A stretch of DNA of 64,000 bases from Myrica gale (Eukaryota; Streptophyta; Magnoliopsida; Fagales; Myricaceae). The translations under genes and the position numbers were made by a program. Below, piece after piece: positions 33,344-45,635 of this stretch. The notes under the pieces are model-generated. The model ran no database searches, had not been told where the DNA came from, and was given only the letters and a program-made list of their open reading frames with translations. The stretch spans positions 5,967,001 through 6,031,000 of the forward strand of contig OZ005620.1 of the NCBI GenBank assembly GCA_963930655.1, in the 5' to 3' direction. The number at the start of each line of letters is the position of its first letter. Position 1 is the first letter of the stretch.

Positions 33344-34734
33344 GCCGCCCCTTCGACCAAGCACCAATATTTCTGACCACTTGGTAGAATGAAATGCGAA
33401 AACTGGATCTTTGCACATCTATGTAGTGCAGCCGACACAAATATAATCCATGTTGTTAACCAGTTGATAAATGTGAGCACTAGCACCACCCATTTAACAT
33501 GCTTGTATGCGGGAAGCAAAACACTCACAAACTTCATGCCAAGTGCTTAACAACCGATAAATATTTCTATAGCTTCCATTTGGAATTTTAATAAGTAGTT
33601 AATTCTCTTTTAATTGTAAAATTAGAAAAAAATGTCACAATCTTGAAAAAAAATTTACACAACATGCGTTTAATATTGATAGTTTGGATTTATTTTCAGA
33701 ATTAAAAAATTTAAAAGAAGTTACAAAAACAAAAATTAGTACTCCACTTGAAATACTTAATCTAGTGAAAGAACTAGATTATTTTTTCAAATTGTTTTAT
33801 TGCATAAAGAATACTATTTACCATACATGTTACAATTGCATTTCTTTTCCAAAACTAGGCATTTGTTTAGTGAGGAAAATTCTTTCAACTTTCTAAGAAA
33901 ATTTATCAACTTGCTAAGAAATTTTTTTTCTATAAAATATCAAAATTTTCTAAGAAATATATATTTCACTATAGGAGGATTCTAACGATAACCAATTATG
34001 TAATATTTGTGAAGGAATGTACTCACCATTAAAAAAGCTAATTATGTAATCGTTGGAACCAGTATCAGTTTTGAACTCTTAGCACACAAAACTATAGAAG
34101 AATATTAGGCGTTGTGCAGTTGTTAATTCCAAATAAAATATTAGGCTTCGAAAAAAATTAACTTATAAGATAATCAACAATAAAATTGGTTAGTTTTTAT
34201 GATTGATTCATTCATGTAAGTGGACTCACAAAAGAGTACATGAAACTAGCTAGTGGACTATTTGGAGGACCTTCCCGAGCTTCTAATACAATTAATGAGT
34301 TTCAATTTGGGCTACGAGTGACAGAAAGTTTGACAGTACTTGGCCGATCACGCCCTGCTTCTGCTGAACTTGATAATATTGAGCTACTTGTTGTGATCCA
34401 CATTACATCCGAAATTGGCGAACTATCATCAACAGCTGGATTCCTAGTTGGGCTCCCAATAGGTGTCCAAAAAATCTCATCACTACTAGCAACTGAGTCC
34501 ATCAAGTTGTCCTCCCCTTCAATGCTCTGCAATTAATTAGAAATTCAACCCAACATGAAACTGAAAAGATGTTTTAATAACTAAGTAATTTTGCATATTC
34601 GGCCTTTTGTGAGTCGAGCTTGTACAGGCCCAATGCATTGCACGAAGACATATAATTGCTACTAAAGAAGATACCTGAGAGCTATTTGATTCTTCTCTCT
34701 GATCACTCTCCTCTGTTTTTGAGCCTCTGGCCAT
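33344..34734 (-). CDS. Tandem unit 1: unrecognised membrane-protein family member
   Basis: Exon 1 (34675-34734) reads MARGSKTEESDQREESNSSQ and ends at a GT donor (CAG then GTATC). Exon 2 starts at 34526 after TTGCAG and continues in frame for 74 codons through FWTPIGSPTRNPAVDDSSP and ITTSSSILSSSAE to VTRSPN and a TGA at 34302-34304, giving about 94 aa. The piece is Ser-rich, polar and probably disordered. Further left, 33344-33537 reads a hydrophobic stretch (WVVLVLTFINWLTTWIIFVS) followed by RCAKIQFSHF and LPSGQKYWCLV, matching the family copy at 46 kb. In relatives the frame runs on past SPN, so this TGA may separate the two halves. Function unknown; gene versus pseudogene undecided. Confidence 0.45.
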
Positions 34735-34890
34735 GACCTTTTGCTAATAGTGAGGTGTTTGCTTCTTCTCTAGAAATTATGATGGATCACAGAAATGAAG
34801 ATGGATTGTTCGATATGGAGGCATTTTTTTTCTTGCATATGTAAGGGTCGACATCACTTCTTTAATTATACTTTATCAGCAATCAATTCA

Positions 34891-36286
34891 TTATAAACAT
34901 GAATAACAATAGTCATAATACCTCCAATATTTTTGGGATAATGAAATTGACGTCTCTATTCTCATTAAAACACCACCTAGTATTAATACGACGGTCTTCT
35001 GCTGTCTAAAAAAGAACGAAACATCTTCTTCAATCATCTGATATAAATGTAGTCCATGCTTGTTTGTGGGAACCAAAATACTCACCAACTTCATGCCAAG
35101 TGCTGAAGAGCCGATGAAGATTTCTATAGCTTCCATTTTGAATTTTAAGCAGCAATTAATTCTCATTTAATTAGAAAATTAGAAAAAAATTGTCACAATT
35201 TTAAAATTTTCTTAAGCATAACATGCGCGTAATATTGATGCTTTGGATATATTTTCAGAAATAAAAGTTTTTAAAATAGTTACAATAACAAAAATTAGTA
35301 CTCCACTTGAAATACTTAATCTAGTGAAAGAACTAGATTATTTTTTCAAATTGTTTTATTGCATAAAGAATACTATTTACCATACATGTTACAATTGCAT
35401 TTCTTTTCCAAAACTAGGCATTTGTTTAGTGAGGAAAATTCTTTCAACTTTCTAAGAAAATTTATCAACTTGCTAAGAAATTTTTTTTTCTATAAAATAT
35501 CAAAATTTTCTAAGAAATATATATTTCACTATAGGAGGATTCTAACGATAACCAATTATGTAATATTTGTGAAGGGATGTACTCACCATTAAAAAAGCTA
35601 ATTATGTAGTCGTTGGAACCACTATCAGTTTTGAACTCTTAGCACACAAAAAACTATAGAAGAATATTAGGCGTTGTGCAGTTGTTAATTCCAAATAAAA
35701 TATTAGGCTTCGAAAAAAAATTAACTTATAAGATAATCAACAATAAAATTGGTTAGTTTTTATGATTGATTCATTCATGTAAGTGGACTCACAAAAGAGT
35801 ACATGAAACTAGCTAGTGGACTATTTATAGGACCTTCCCGAGCTTCTAATACAATTAATGACTAATGAGTTTCAATTTGGGCTACGAGTGACAGAAAGTT
35901 TGACAATACTTAGCCGATCACGCCCTACTTCTGCTGAACTTGATAATATTGAGCTACTTGTTGTGATCCACATTACATCCGAATCTGGATTCCTAGTTGG
36001 GCTCCCAATAGGTGTCCAAAAAATCTCATCACTACTAGCAACTGAGTCCATCAAGATGTCCTCCCCTTCAATGCTCTGCAATTAATTAGAAATTCAACCC
36101 AACATGAAACTGATAAGATGTTGTTTTAATAACTAAGTAAGTTTGCATATTCGGTCATTTGTGCGTCGAGCTTGTACAAGCCCAATTCATTGCACGAAGA
36201 CATATAATTGCTACTAAAGAAGATACCTGAGAGCTGTTTGATTCTTCTCTCTGATCACTCTCCTCTGTTTTTGAACCTCTGGCCAT
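34891..36286 (-). pseudogene. Tandem unit 2: degenerate copy
   Basis: Exon 1 is 36227-36286 (start and GTATC donor kept). Exon 2 begins at 36075 and reads like unit 1 but lacks about 11 codons in the middle (NPAVDDSSPISDV shortened to NPDSDV), and ends at the same premature TGA. The transmembrane-type exon near 34891-35166 reads MEAIEIFIGSSALGMKLVS and ILVPTNKH but has lost the hydrophobic helix that follows in other copies. These lesions suggest a decaying gene, although each piece is still open. Confidence 0.5.
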
Positions 36287-36474
36287 CACCTTTTGCTAAT
36301 AGTGAGGTGTTTGCTTCTTCTCTAGAAATTATGATGGATCACAGAAATGAAGATGGATAGTTCGATATGGAGGAGGCATTTTTTTCTTGCATATGTAAGG
36401 GTCGACATCACTTCTTTAATTCTACTTTATCAGCAATCAATTCATTATAAACATGAATAACAATAGTCATAATA

Positions 36475-37894
36475 CCTCAAATGTTTTTGGGATAATGAAA
36501 TTGGCGTCTCTATTCTCATTAAAACACCACCTAGTATTAATACGACGATCTTAAGCTGTCTAAAAAAGAACAAAACATCTTCTTCAATCATCCGACATAA
36601 ATGTAGTCCATGCTGTTAACTAGCTGATCAATGTGAGTACTAACACCGCCCATCTAACATGCTTGTTTGTGGGAACCAAAACACTCACCAACTCCATGCC
36701 AAGTGCTGAAGAGCCGATGGAGATTTCTATAGCTTACATTTTGAATTTTAAGAAACAGTTAAATCTCTTTTAATTGTAAAATTTGAAAAAAACAATTGTC
36801 ACAATTTTAAAATTTCCTTGAGCATAACATGCGCCTAATATTGGTGGTTTTGATATATTTTCAGAATTAATTTTTTTTAAAAAAAAACAAAAATTAATAC
36901 TCCACTTGAAATACTTAATCTAGTAAAAGAACTAGATTGTTTTCCAAATTGTTTTATTTCATATAAAATACTATTTACCATACCTCTTACACTTGCATTT
37001 CCTTTTGAAAACTAAGCATATGTTTTGTGAGGAAATTTTTTTCAACTTGCTAAGAATTTTTTTTTCTACAAAATATTAAAATTTTCTAAGAAATTTATAT
37101 TTCCCTATAGGAGGATTCTGACGATAACCAATTTTATAATATTTGTGAAGGGATGTACTCACCATTAAAAATGCTAATGATGTAATCGTTGGAACCACTA
37201 TCAGTTTTGAACTCTTATCACACAAAAAACTAGAGAAGAATATTAGGCTCTGTTCAGTTGTTAATTCCAAATAAAATATTAGGCTTCGAAAAAATTAACT
37301 TATAGGAGAAAAAGACAATAAAATTAGTTAGACTTTTATGATTGATTGATTCATGTAACTGGACTCTCCAAAGAGTATATGAAACTTGCTAATGGACTAT
37401 GTGGAGGACATTCCCGAGCTTATAATACAACTAATGGGTTTCTATTTGGGCTACGAGTGACAGAAGGTCTAACAATACTTGGTCGATCACGTCCTGCTTC
37501 TGCTGAACTTGTTAATATTGAGCTACTTGTCGTGATCCTCATTACATCTGAAATTGGCGAACTATTATCAACATCTGGATTCCTAGTTGGGCTCCCAATA
37601 GGTGTCCAAAAAATCCCAACACTATTAGCAACTGAGTCCATCAAGATGTCCTCTCCTTCAATGCTCTGCATTCAATTAGAAATTCTACCCAACATGAAAC
37701 TGATAAGATGTTGTTTTAATAATATGTTTGTTTAATAACTAAGTAATTTAGCATATCCGGGCCTTTTTTGCGTCGAGCTTGTACAGGCCCAATAAAATGC
37801 CACGAAGACATATAATTGCGACTAATGAAGATACCTGAGAGTCGTTTGATTCTCCTCTCTGATCACTTTCCTCTGTTTTTGAACCTCTGGCCAT
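36475..37894 (-). pseudogene. Tandem unit 3: degenerate copy
   Basis: Exon 1 (37835-37894) gives MARGSKTEESDQRGESNDSQ and a GT donor. Exon 2 (from 37665) continues past the SPN position where units 1 and 2 stop, reading RNPLVVL before a stop at 37417-37419. The exon near 36580-36740 holds SALGMELVSVLVPTNKH followed by a hydrophobic stretch, then a stop codon. It is the best evidence that the ancestral reading frame was longer than in units 1 and 2. Confidence 0.5.
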
Positions 37895-38084
37895 CACCTT
37901 TTGCTAATAGTGAGGTGTTTACTTCTTCTCCAAAAATTAAGATGGATCAGAGAAATGAAGATGGATTGTTCGATTAGGGAGGTGACATTTTTTTCTTACA
38001 TATGTAAGGATCGACATCACTTCTTTAATTCTACTTTATAGCAATAACTTCATTATAAGCATGAATAACAATAGTCATAATACC

Positions 38085-39530
38085 TCCGATGTTTTTGGGA
38101 TAATGACATTGGCGTCTCTATTCTAATTAATACACCACCTAACGTTAATACGACGGTCATAAGCTGTCTAAAAAAGAGCGGGACATCTTTTTCAATCATC
38201 CGACACAAATGTAGTTCATGATGTTAACTAGCTTATCAATTTGAGCACCAGCACCGCCCATGGAACATGCTTGTTTGCGGGAATCAAAACACTCACCAAC
38301 TCCATGCCAAGTGCTAAAGAGCCGATGGAGATTTCTATAGCTTACATTTTGAATTTTAAGAAACAGTTAAATCTCTTTTAATTGTAAAATTTGAAAAAAA
38401 AATTGTCACAATTTTGAAAATTTCCTTGAGCATAACATGCGCTTAATATTGATAGTTTTGATATATTTTCAGAATTAAAAGTTTTTTTTTTAAATAAAAT
38501 AAAAATTAGTACTCCACTTGAAATACTTAATCTAGTAAAAGAACTAGATTGTTTTCCAAATTGTTTTATTTCATATAAAATACTATTTACCATACCTGTT
38601 ACAGTTGCATTTCTTTTTCAAAACTGGGCATATGTTTGGTGAGGAAAATTTTTTCATCTTTCTAAGAAAAATTTTCAACTTGCTATGAAATTTTCTTTTT
38701 CTACAAAATATCAAAATTTTGTAAGAAATTTATATTTTCATATAGGAGGATTTTGACGATAACCAATTATGTAATATTTGTGAAGGGATGTACTCACCAT
38801 TAAGAAAGCTAACGATGTAATCGTTGGAACCACCATCAGTTTTGAACTCTTGGCACAATAAAAACTAGAGAAGGTTTTGTTCAGTTGTTAATTCCAAATA
38901 AAATATTAGGGTTCAAAAAAATTAACTTATAGGAGAATCAACAATAAAATTAGTTAGAAGTTTATGATTGATTCATTCATGTAACTGGACTCTCCAAAGA
39001 GTACATGAAACTAGCTAGTGGACTATGTGGAGGACATTCTCGAGCTTCTAATTCTACTAATGGGTTTCTATTTGGGCGACGAGTGACAGAAAGTCTGACA
39101 ATACTTGGCCGTTCACGCCTTGCTTCTGCTGAACTTGTTAATATTGAGCTACTTGTCGTGATCCTCATTACATCTTAAATTGGCGAACTATCATCAATAG
39201 TTGGATTCCTAGTTGGGCTCCCAATAGGTGTCTAAAAAATCTCATCACTACTAGCCACTGAGTCCATCAAAATGTCCTCCCCTTCAATGCTCTGCATTAA
39301 ATTAAAAATTCAGCCCAACATGAAACTGAGAAGATGTTGTTTTAATAATATGTTTTTTAATAACTAAGTAATTTTGCTTATCCGGCCTTTCTGTGCATCG
39401 AGCTTGTACAGGCCCAATGAAATGTCACGAAGACATATAATTGCGACTAAAGAAGATACCTGAAAGCTGTATGATTCTCCTCTTTTGTCACTTTCCTATG
39501 TTTTTGAACCTCTGGGCATCACCTTTTGCT
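38085..39530 (-). pseudogene. Tandem unit 4: pseudogene with nonsense codons
   Basis: The start region reads ATGCCCAGAGGTTC and then a TAG (M-P-R-G-S-K-T-stop), so exon 1 is broken. Exon 2 (from about 39295) contains a TAA in place of a Ser codon near 39174-39176. The reading after it is otherwise long, through SVTRRPNRNPLVELEARE and SPLASFMYSLESP to a stop near 38977, showing that exon 2 once extended at least 35 codons further than in unit 1. The last exon (about 38100-38360) also carries stops. Confidence 0.6.
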
Positions 39531-39639
39531 AACAGTGAGGTGTTTGCTTTTTCTCCAAAAATTAAGTTGGATCACTGAAATGAAGATGGATTGTTCGATT
39601 AGGGAGGTGACATTTTATTCTTGCATATGCAAGGGTCGA

Positions 39640-39830
39640 CATCACTTCTTTAATTCTACTTTATCCGCAATCAATTCATTATATGCATGAATAACAATAG
39701 TCAGAATACCTCCGATGTTTTTGGGATAATACATTGGTGTCTCTATTCTCATTAATACACCACCTAGCATTGATACAACAGTCACATGGTTCCCTACATT
39801 TCTCATGGATGGAAAATATCGTTGCAAAAA
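39640..39830 (-). pseudogene. Partial fifth unit: last exon only
   Basis: A 61-codon minus-strand frame reading VVSMLGGVLMRIETPM matches the end of the last exon in the other units (VVLILGGVLMRIET in unit 2). Sequence to the right is unrelated, so this marks the edge of the array. Confidence 0.5.
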
Positions 39831-40609
39831 AAAAAATTACATTCTACCGCTTTATAGAAAAAGATTTGATTGCTAAATAACTCAGCTGCTAATGGCTTTC
39901 TTTACAAAGTAAAAAATAAAAAAGAATATTGGACTTATAGAAAAAAAAGGATAAATATAAAATCAGTCTCTTAGTATACAAGAAAATCGAATTAGTCATT
40001 ATGATAATAAAAACATAAAATTAGTTTATTTGGTTCCATTTTTGTTTGTCGTTAGTTCTCTATCTAAGGGTGAGAATTTTGTCCTGTAGAAGCTGAAAAT
40101 TTCAATTCCGGTACTGGAATCGGATGCTATTTTAGGGAAAATTTCAGCTGAATTTCTTTTAAAAAAAACCTTGACCTGGGTCAAAACGACCCAGGTTCTC
40201 GAAGGTTCGATTGTTGGCCAAACCTTACCCAAAACACCTCCCAGCCGCCACTCGCAGTGCCCACGCAGCCCAGCCCCCCTGCGTTCGGCCTTCGTCCATC
40301 GTCGTCGTCCCTCCCTCCCTCTTGAAATCTCTCTCTCTCTCAAATCTTTCGGCTCTCTCCCTCTCGAAATCTCTCTCTCGCATGTTGTTGATGTCAGTTG
40401 AGCTTTGGTGGCTAAATCTCTCACCAGCTTTCTCATGAGGTGGGGTTTGTTAATTTCAATTTTGTATTTTGTCTTTAAATTGATTTAGGGTTTGTTTATT
40501 TTGATTTGGGGATTTTAACATGGTAACAATTAATTTGATTTGAGACCTTGTTCTTGATTATTTCTTCTGTCTTTTCGGTTTTGATACTTTAGGTTGACTA
40601 TATTGTAAG

Positions 40610-40705
40610 GCCAAAGTGTCATCAAAGGGGAAGGACTATCCCGTTGGTACTGTTCTGGTAGTTCTACTTGGCTTCTTCATTTTTGTTTTTATTTCTGAAA
40701 ATCAT
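40610..40705 (+). pseudogene. RAMP4/SERP-like exon fragment inside hAT copy B
   Basis: Between an AG acceptor (TTGTAAG) and a GT donor (GTAAGAG) lies a 96-nt exon-like frame reading KGKDYPVGT and then the hydrophobic LGFFIFVFIS. RAMP4/SERP, a small tail-anchored ER protein at the translocon, has the conserved KGKDYPVGP followed by its only membrane helix (LGFF-FVVIGSS) near the C-terminus. I infer capture of a RAMP4 gene segment by the transposon. The N-terminal half is missing here; a weak candidate is in copy A (near 4428-4500). A complete protein is not encoded. Confidence 0.5.
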
Positions 40706-41420
40706 GTAAGAGTCTCCTTCCTTCGCAACCCTTGTACCTGTTTATGTTGTGTGTTAGATTTTTTGGGTCTGTTATTATTCAAGGTTGAACGTTTTCTTCT
40801 AATATGCTTAATAACTTGATTGCATAGAGCTATTATAGCCAGACTCCCAACTATGTTGATCCTGGAATCTAGTTCACAAAAAAATTGCAGAGGCTAACTG
40901 AGGCTAATCTAGTACACAAGTTTTGAGGACTTCTCATCATCTCCTAAATCACCCCTGTCACCTAAAAGGCCATGGCAGGGTAAGGAAAATAATAGTCAAT
41001 GTATGTGTAGGTGCTTGAGTCTTCCTCTCCCAAGAATTCTCTTCACTGTCTTTTCTTTTTGGATTTGCTCCTCTGCGTCCAACTTTCTCTCTCAGATTTT
41101 CTTTTCCATGCAAGATTTCTCACTCTTCATTTTCCCCCTCAATATCTCGTTGCTCTCTTTCTTAGAGGTCCGACCAGCTTAAGGACCTCTTCTTCACAGT
41201 TGGTGAGCTAGGGTTTTCAGGTTTTTCCTCTGGGAATGACATCATTTTTGTTTGAGTTTCAACTCAAATGACTGTCAGTTTGCCTCCTCTCTCTCCCTGG
41301 CTCTATGCTTTCTGAATCTACATCCCTCCAGCTTTAATTTTGGCCTAGGAGATTTAGATGTCAGCATTTATGCCTTACCACTTAGTAAATGTTTTCAATG
41401 CGGTCAACCGTGGGGATAGT

Positions 41421-41645
41421 GCAACAGATAGTGTTAGGTAATTCAAGCTTATGATAACCAAAAATTAACTGAGTTTTCTTCTTATTAATCTTTTTGCAAC
41501 AGATAGTGCTATGTAATTCAAACTTATGAGACCCAAATCTTAACTGAGCTTTTTTCTTATTAATCTTTCTGCAACAGATAGTGCTAGGTAATTCAAACTT
41601 ATGAGAACCAAATCTTAACTAAGCTTTCTTCGTATTAATCTTTCT
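41421..41645 (+). repeat. Three tandem copies of a 75-bp unit
   Basis: Units start at 41421, 41496 and 41571, each with GCAACAGATAGTG near the start and TATTAATCTTT near the end. They differ at only a few positions. The array lies within hAT copy B and is non-coding. Confidence 0.85.
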
Positions 41646-42702
41646 GCACTTATTTTTAACCAAATACCATCAACCTTTTTTATTTTTAGCTTCCCCCCAC
41701 CCCTCAAGAGCCAAGCAGCAGCATAATCTGTTTTCTTTTCATTACAATTTTGATTTGTTAACTAATGGTTTACTAATATTGGCATTTGGTTTCATCATGG
41801 TGTTGCAGGTAATGAAGCTCGATCGGTGCCGATGATTAATCTAACAGTACATGTTCTAACTATATTTTCTCAATAAAAGAGTGACATGATCTTAACTGTT
41901 GTTCCTAGATTAAATTTCAGTTGTTTTCAGTTCTCCTACCATAGCTATGAAGCATTCCCAGTCTTAAGTGTAATCTATGACTTTAGTCCTTTCTCTTGTA
42001 GCTTTATTATTTTTTCTTTTTAGAATGATATGCTTAAAAATCAGTATTCTCTTGTCTTATGAAACTGTATCACAGGGAAAAAAACAGCACATTTTTCGGG
42101 CCCAAATAAGCATTTTGGGCCAAACCAAAATCTGGGCCTTTAGGCCCATCAATGGAACCGGAATTTCCGAATTCCGTTTCCGAAAATTCTGATTCCATTC
42201 CGAAATAGATTTTTTGGTTCCGGTGAGTACTGTAACCGGAATTCCAGTACTTACCTTTACCTCTATTAGTGACTGATTTTATGCTTTTGTGAAATTAAAG
42301 TGACTAATTTTATACTTTTTCTTTCATGAGGACTAATTCGATTTTCGCATGTACCACAAGGATTAATTTTGTATTTATTCCAAAAAAAAAACGCAAATCA
42401 CTAGGGAGGAGGTCCTTTATGATGATTTAACCATTATCAGTAAAATGCAGCCACTTCCGATATATAAAAACCTCCTCCTCCCAACTTCTCGCCTGCTTGG
42501 GCTTTGTTTCTTCCAGATGGTTGGAATATTTTGAATTCTGGATAGGTCCACGTTGTAAAGAACATGTCAAAAATGCCGGCCCATATGAGGAGGTGATAAA
42601 GATTAGCCTCATTGGAATATTATGGAGCTGAGCTGACGAGCGCAGCCTCTGCAATCTGCGGGCTGTTAAATTGAGAATTTAACCGAATCAAGCAGCAGAA
42701 AA

Positions 42703-45182
42703 ATGCATAATACCCGAAAAAGGAAGCAGCGGGAGCTTCAGCACCCGCCGGAGTCTCGAACCATTTGCCTCGACCAAACCACCAATGACCCGTATATGAC
42801 CCACCCTCAACCTACTCCAGAAGAATTCCGAGCCGTACGGGACGACCTCTTTGCCTTCCACGGCTTTCCCCAAGAGTTCGCCAAGTACCGCAGAAAAAGA
42901 GCTAACTTTCCTGGTGATGAGGCTCATGGTTTGCTGAAATCAGAGCCCTTAGATGGGGAGAGGGAGCAGAGTGTTTTGGAAGGTTTGGTTAAAACCGTGC
43001 TCTCGCAGAACACTACGGAAGTTAATTCTCAGAGGGCTTTTGAGTCTCTCAAATCTGCCTTTCCCACTTGGGAAGATGTACGTATGTTTGCTCTTTTCTT
43101 CTGTTTGGGTTTTTTCATTTTGTTTTGGTCTGGTGGCAACGGTGTGAATGAGCTTGCAACATTTTGGGGGATTTGCGTGTTCTGGCCTTGCATTGTTGCG
43201 GTTCTATTTCTGCAACTAATTTTTTTTTTCAAGAAATTATTCTCATGTGGATTATAATAATTGAATATGGACAATGGGGTCAGTGTTTCTGAACTAATGT
43301 TTTCAAGGGACATGTTTTGTTGTATGCTTTGTTTGGCTGGATGGGTATTGATTGGTGCTTTAATGGATATGGTTGTTTCTCGAGCTGTTTTTGCTTTGCT
43401 TTTGAGCGATAGTCATTTGTCTATTCAAGGTCCTTGCTGCTGAATCCCGGTGCATAGAGAATGCCATAAGATGTGGAGGGTTAGCTCCGACCAAGGCATC
43501 TTGCATCAAGAATATACTGAGTTGTTTGCTTGAGAAAAAAGGAAAATTATGCTTGGAGTACTTGCGAGACTTGTCAGTTGATGAAATTAAGGCTGAACTC
43601 TCTCAATTCAAAGGCATTGGCCCCAAAACGGTACTCATTGTTTGATGATCCTTTCATACGCTTCATGCTTCATGTGTTTCAACCTTCATAAGGTTGAGAA
43701 CAAGTGCGGGTGTTGCTATTTCTATTCTAAAATGTTTTAGACGGTTTATTAATAGTCTAATTGAATGCTTCCACTTTGTGTCATGCTGATTTTGCCCCCT
43801 TCTGTTGTTTTTTTGTTATGGTCACATTGATCATTTCATAAAGTGCGCGTTTACTAGTAGAAAATAATATAATATGGAGTTTTTGTCTTACTGTGTGGTA
43901 CTAATTATCCTTTTCAATTTTCTACCGATGAAAACAGCTATCGTTTTCAGCTTTCTGTATGTTGTTAGGGCATTTTTACTTGATTATATTTGTGTTTCAC
44001 ATGACCCCCCATGGTACTTGCAGTCATCAAATTATGGCTTCCCAATGGCCTTTTCAATTAAAGAAAGGTGTTGTTATTAGAAAAGATGCAAAAAGTATTT
44101 TGTGTTGCAAGCCCCATGTTTTTGGGATAGAATTATGTTGACTTCGGTGGAGTTGACCCGAGTCTTACATATTCATATATGCATCTTGGGAGAACTGGCT
44201 CAGAGCATCTATCCTGTCTTGTTCTTTAAAGGAAAGACTTGAAGCTTCTTAGGGTTCCCTTTACATTATGTGGCTTGATAAATTTAGTCCTAGTGTACCT
44301 GCATTTTGGCAAGACAAAAAATGCTGTTTCCATTTGTTCACATGTGCTTCACATTAAGATTTCATTAACTGGTCCCATTTTAGATCACATTACTCTGTGT
44401 TGCTTACTGAACATATGGTTTCTAATTCTTAGAATCAAGGGCTTTGGGAATATATGTTGTGTCTTTTGAGAACTGTGTGGGGAATCACAATCAGGTTTTC
44501 ACAAAATGTCTTTTTTAAACAATCAAGCAAGTTATTTGTGCCACTGAAAAATTGGCAACATTTCAATCCATGAATTTGGAAAAGGACATTAATCAGAAAA
44601 ATTAGGCAGTTTAGCATATGAATGTCGCATATTGCAACACAAGATTTTGGGCTGGTAGAATCAAACATAGTTGAATACATATCAAACTGTGGCATACATA
44701 ATCAATGGTTCGCAGCAATGCGATGAAGAGATGCCCATGCAATTATATTTACTGACATGGGTTCTTGCAGACACAATATATGTGTAAAATGGATTCAATT
44801 TCATAACTTTGAAATGAATGATAGGTGGCTTGTGTTTTGATGTTCCATCTTCAGCAAGACGATTTTCCAGTGGACACACATGTGAGTACTGTATTTTCAC
44901 AAGACTGCTTTTGCACAGTGGGATTCTGCTAATTCTCGCATATTTACATAGGTGTTTGAGATTGCAAAGGCCATTGGTTGGGTACCAGCTCTGGCTGACA
45001 GGAACAAGACATATCTTCACCTCAATAAACGGATCCCAGATGAACTCAAGTTTGACCTCAACTGTCTTCTGTTTACACATGGAAAGCTCTGCCGGAGATG
45101 CACCAAGAATGTGGGTAAGCAACAAAGAAAAAAATCCTATGATAATTCCTGTCCTCTATTGAATTATTGCAAGAACTCTTAG
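42703..45182 (+). CDS. HhH-GPD DNA glycosylase (endonuclease III-like), homologue of At3g47830
   Basis: Exons 42703-43077, 43430-43630, 44825-44881 and 44952-45182 total 864 nt (287 aa), all GT-AG and all phase 0. The family cleaves the N-glycosidic bond of damaged or modified bases; bifunctional members also nick the strand. LVKTVLSQNTTEVNS in exon 1 is the endonuclease III helix. QFKGIGPKT ends exon 2 and FPVDTH ends exon 3, placing the catalytic Lys at 191 and Asp at 209, the same 18-residue spacing as in E. coli Nth (120 and 138). The C-terminus has CRRC, CPLLNYC and an upstream Cys, which may hold an iron-sulfur cluster, with a larger insert than in Nth. Nuclear action is likely (KRKQRE at the N-terminus). 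The true substrate is unknown. Confidence 0.92.
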
Positions 45183-45635
45183 AATGAAGTCTGTATAGCC
45201 TTGCGATCATATTTTTGAAGAAAAAGCATCAGGGTCCCTGCAATCAATTTGGTTGGCCCAACGAACAAGACATGCAGCTTCGCCCCTGCACTCGATTTGT
45301 ATTTTTGAAAAATAGGTAGAGATGAAGATAGTTTATAAATTGGACGGCAAATAAGTGTTACGATAAACAGATGAAGCTATATTTTGGGTGAGCAACTGAT
45401 CCCTCATCATATTCCTCTCATTAACTTCACAATTGCTGCATAACTCACACCATAGTTATTGAAAAGGAACCAAAATTTTAGTTTATGGAAATTGGTGTCA
45501 AATAAATATAGATGATTTGAGTGAAATTTTATGTTTAGTGTTATAGAAAGAGATAACTTGATATGAAAATAATGGATTATTTTATTAGGTCAAAATTGGG
45601 ATGACCAAATATTTGGTATCAAACGCCACTTTGTC
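45183..45635. other. Spacer with a possible diverged MITE
   Basis: After the glycosylase stop the sequence is AT-rich. About 45470-45630 begins near AACCAAAATTTTAG and ends near TTTGGTATCAAACGCC, loosely like the AT-rich MITE family of this window. No gene is seen. Confidence 0.35.

Larger units (their letters stand above)
33344..39830 (-). repeat. Tandem array of about five gene-containing units, roughly 1.55-1.63 kb each
   Basis: The same order recurs on the minus strand: short exon 1 (start codons at 34734, 36286, 37894 and, altered, about 39516), exon 2 about 150-200 bp further on, a conserved spacer, then a transmembrane-type exon. Start-to-start spacings are 1552, 1608 and about 1620 bp. 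Spacer landmarks repeated in every unit include ACTCCACTTGAAATACTTAATC, CTAAGAAATTTTTT and GATTCATTCATGTAA on the plus strand. A fifth, partial unit (about 39640-39830) has only the last exon. Units one and two are the most alike, pointing to recent unequal crossing-over. Confidence 0.8.
40065..42259 (+). mobile_element. Non-autonomous hAT-like element, copy B, carrying a gene fragment
   Basis: The 2195-bp element begins TAAGGGTGAG and ends, reverse-complemented, TAAAGGTAAG. Flanks TCTCTATC (40057-40064) and CCTCTATT (42260-42267) share CTCTAT, an imperfect 8-bp duplication. Subterminal CCGGTACTGGAA blocks, the TGGGTC/GACCCA hairpin near 40170-40200, the CT-rich leader and the GGGCC-rich 3' part all match copy A in the RsmG intron. 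It has no transposase. Inside are three copies of a 75-bp tandem repeat and an exon-like fragment similar to RAMP4. It ends about 440 bp upstream of the DNA glycosylase start codon. Confidence 0.7.

Noticed and set aside
44682..45125. 147-codon minus-strand frame overlapping glycosylase exons 3 and 4
   Set aside because: It is antisense to conserved exons whose motifs (VDTH, CRRC) are on the plus strand.
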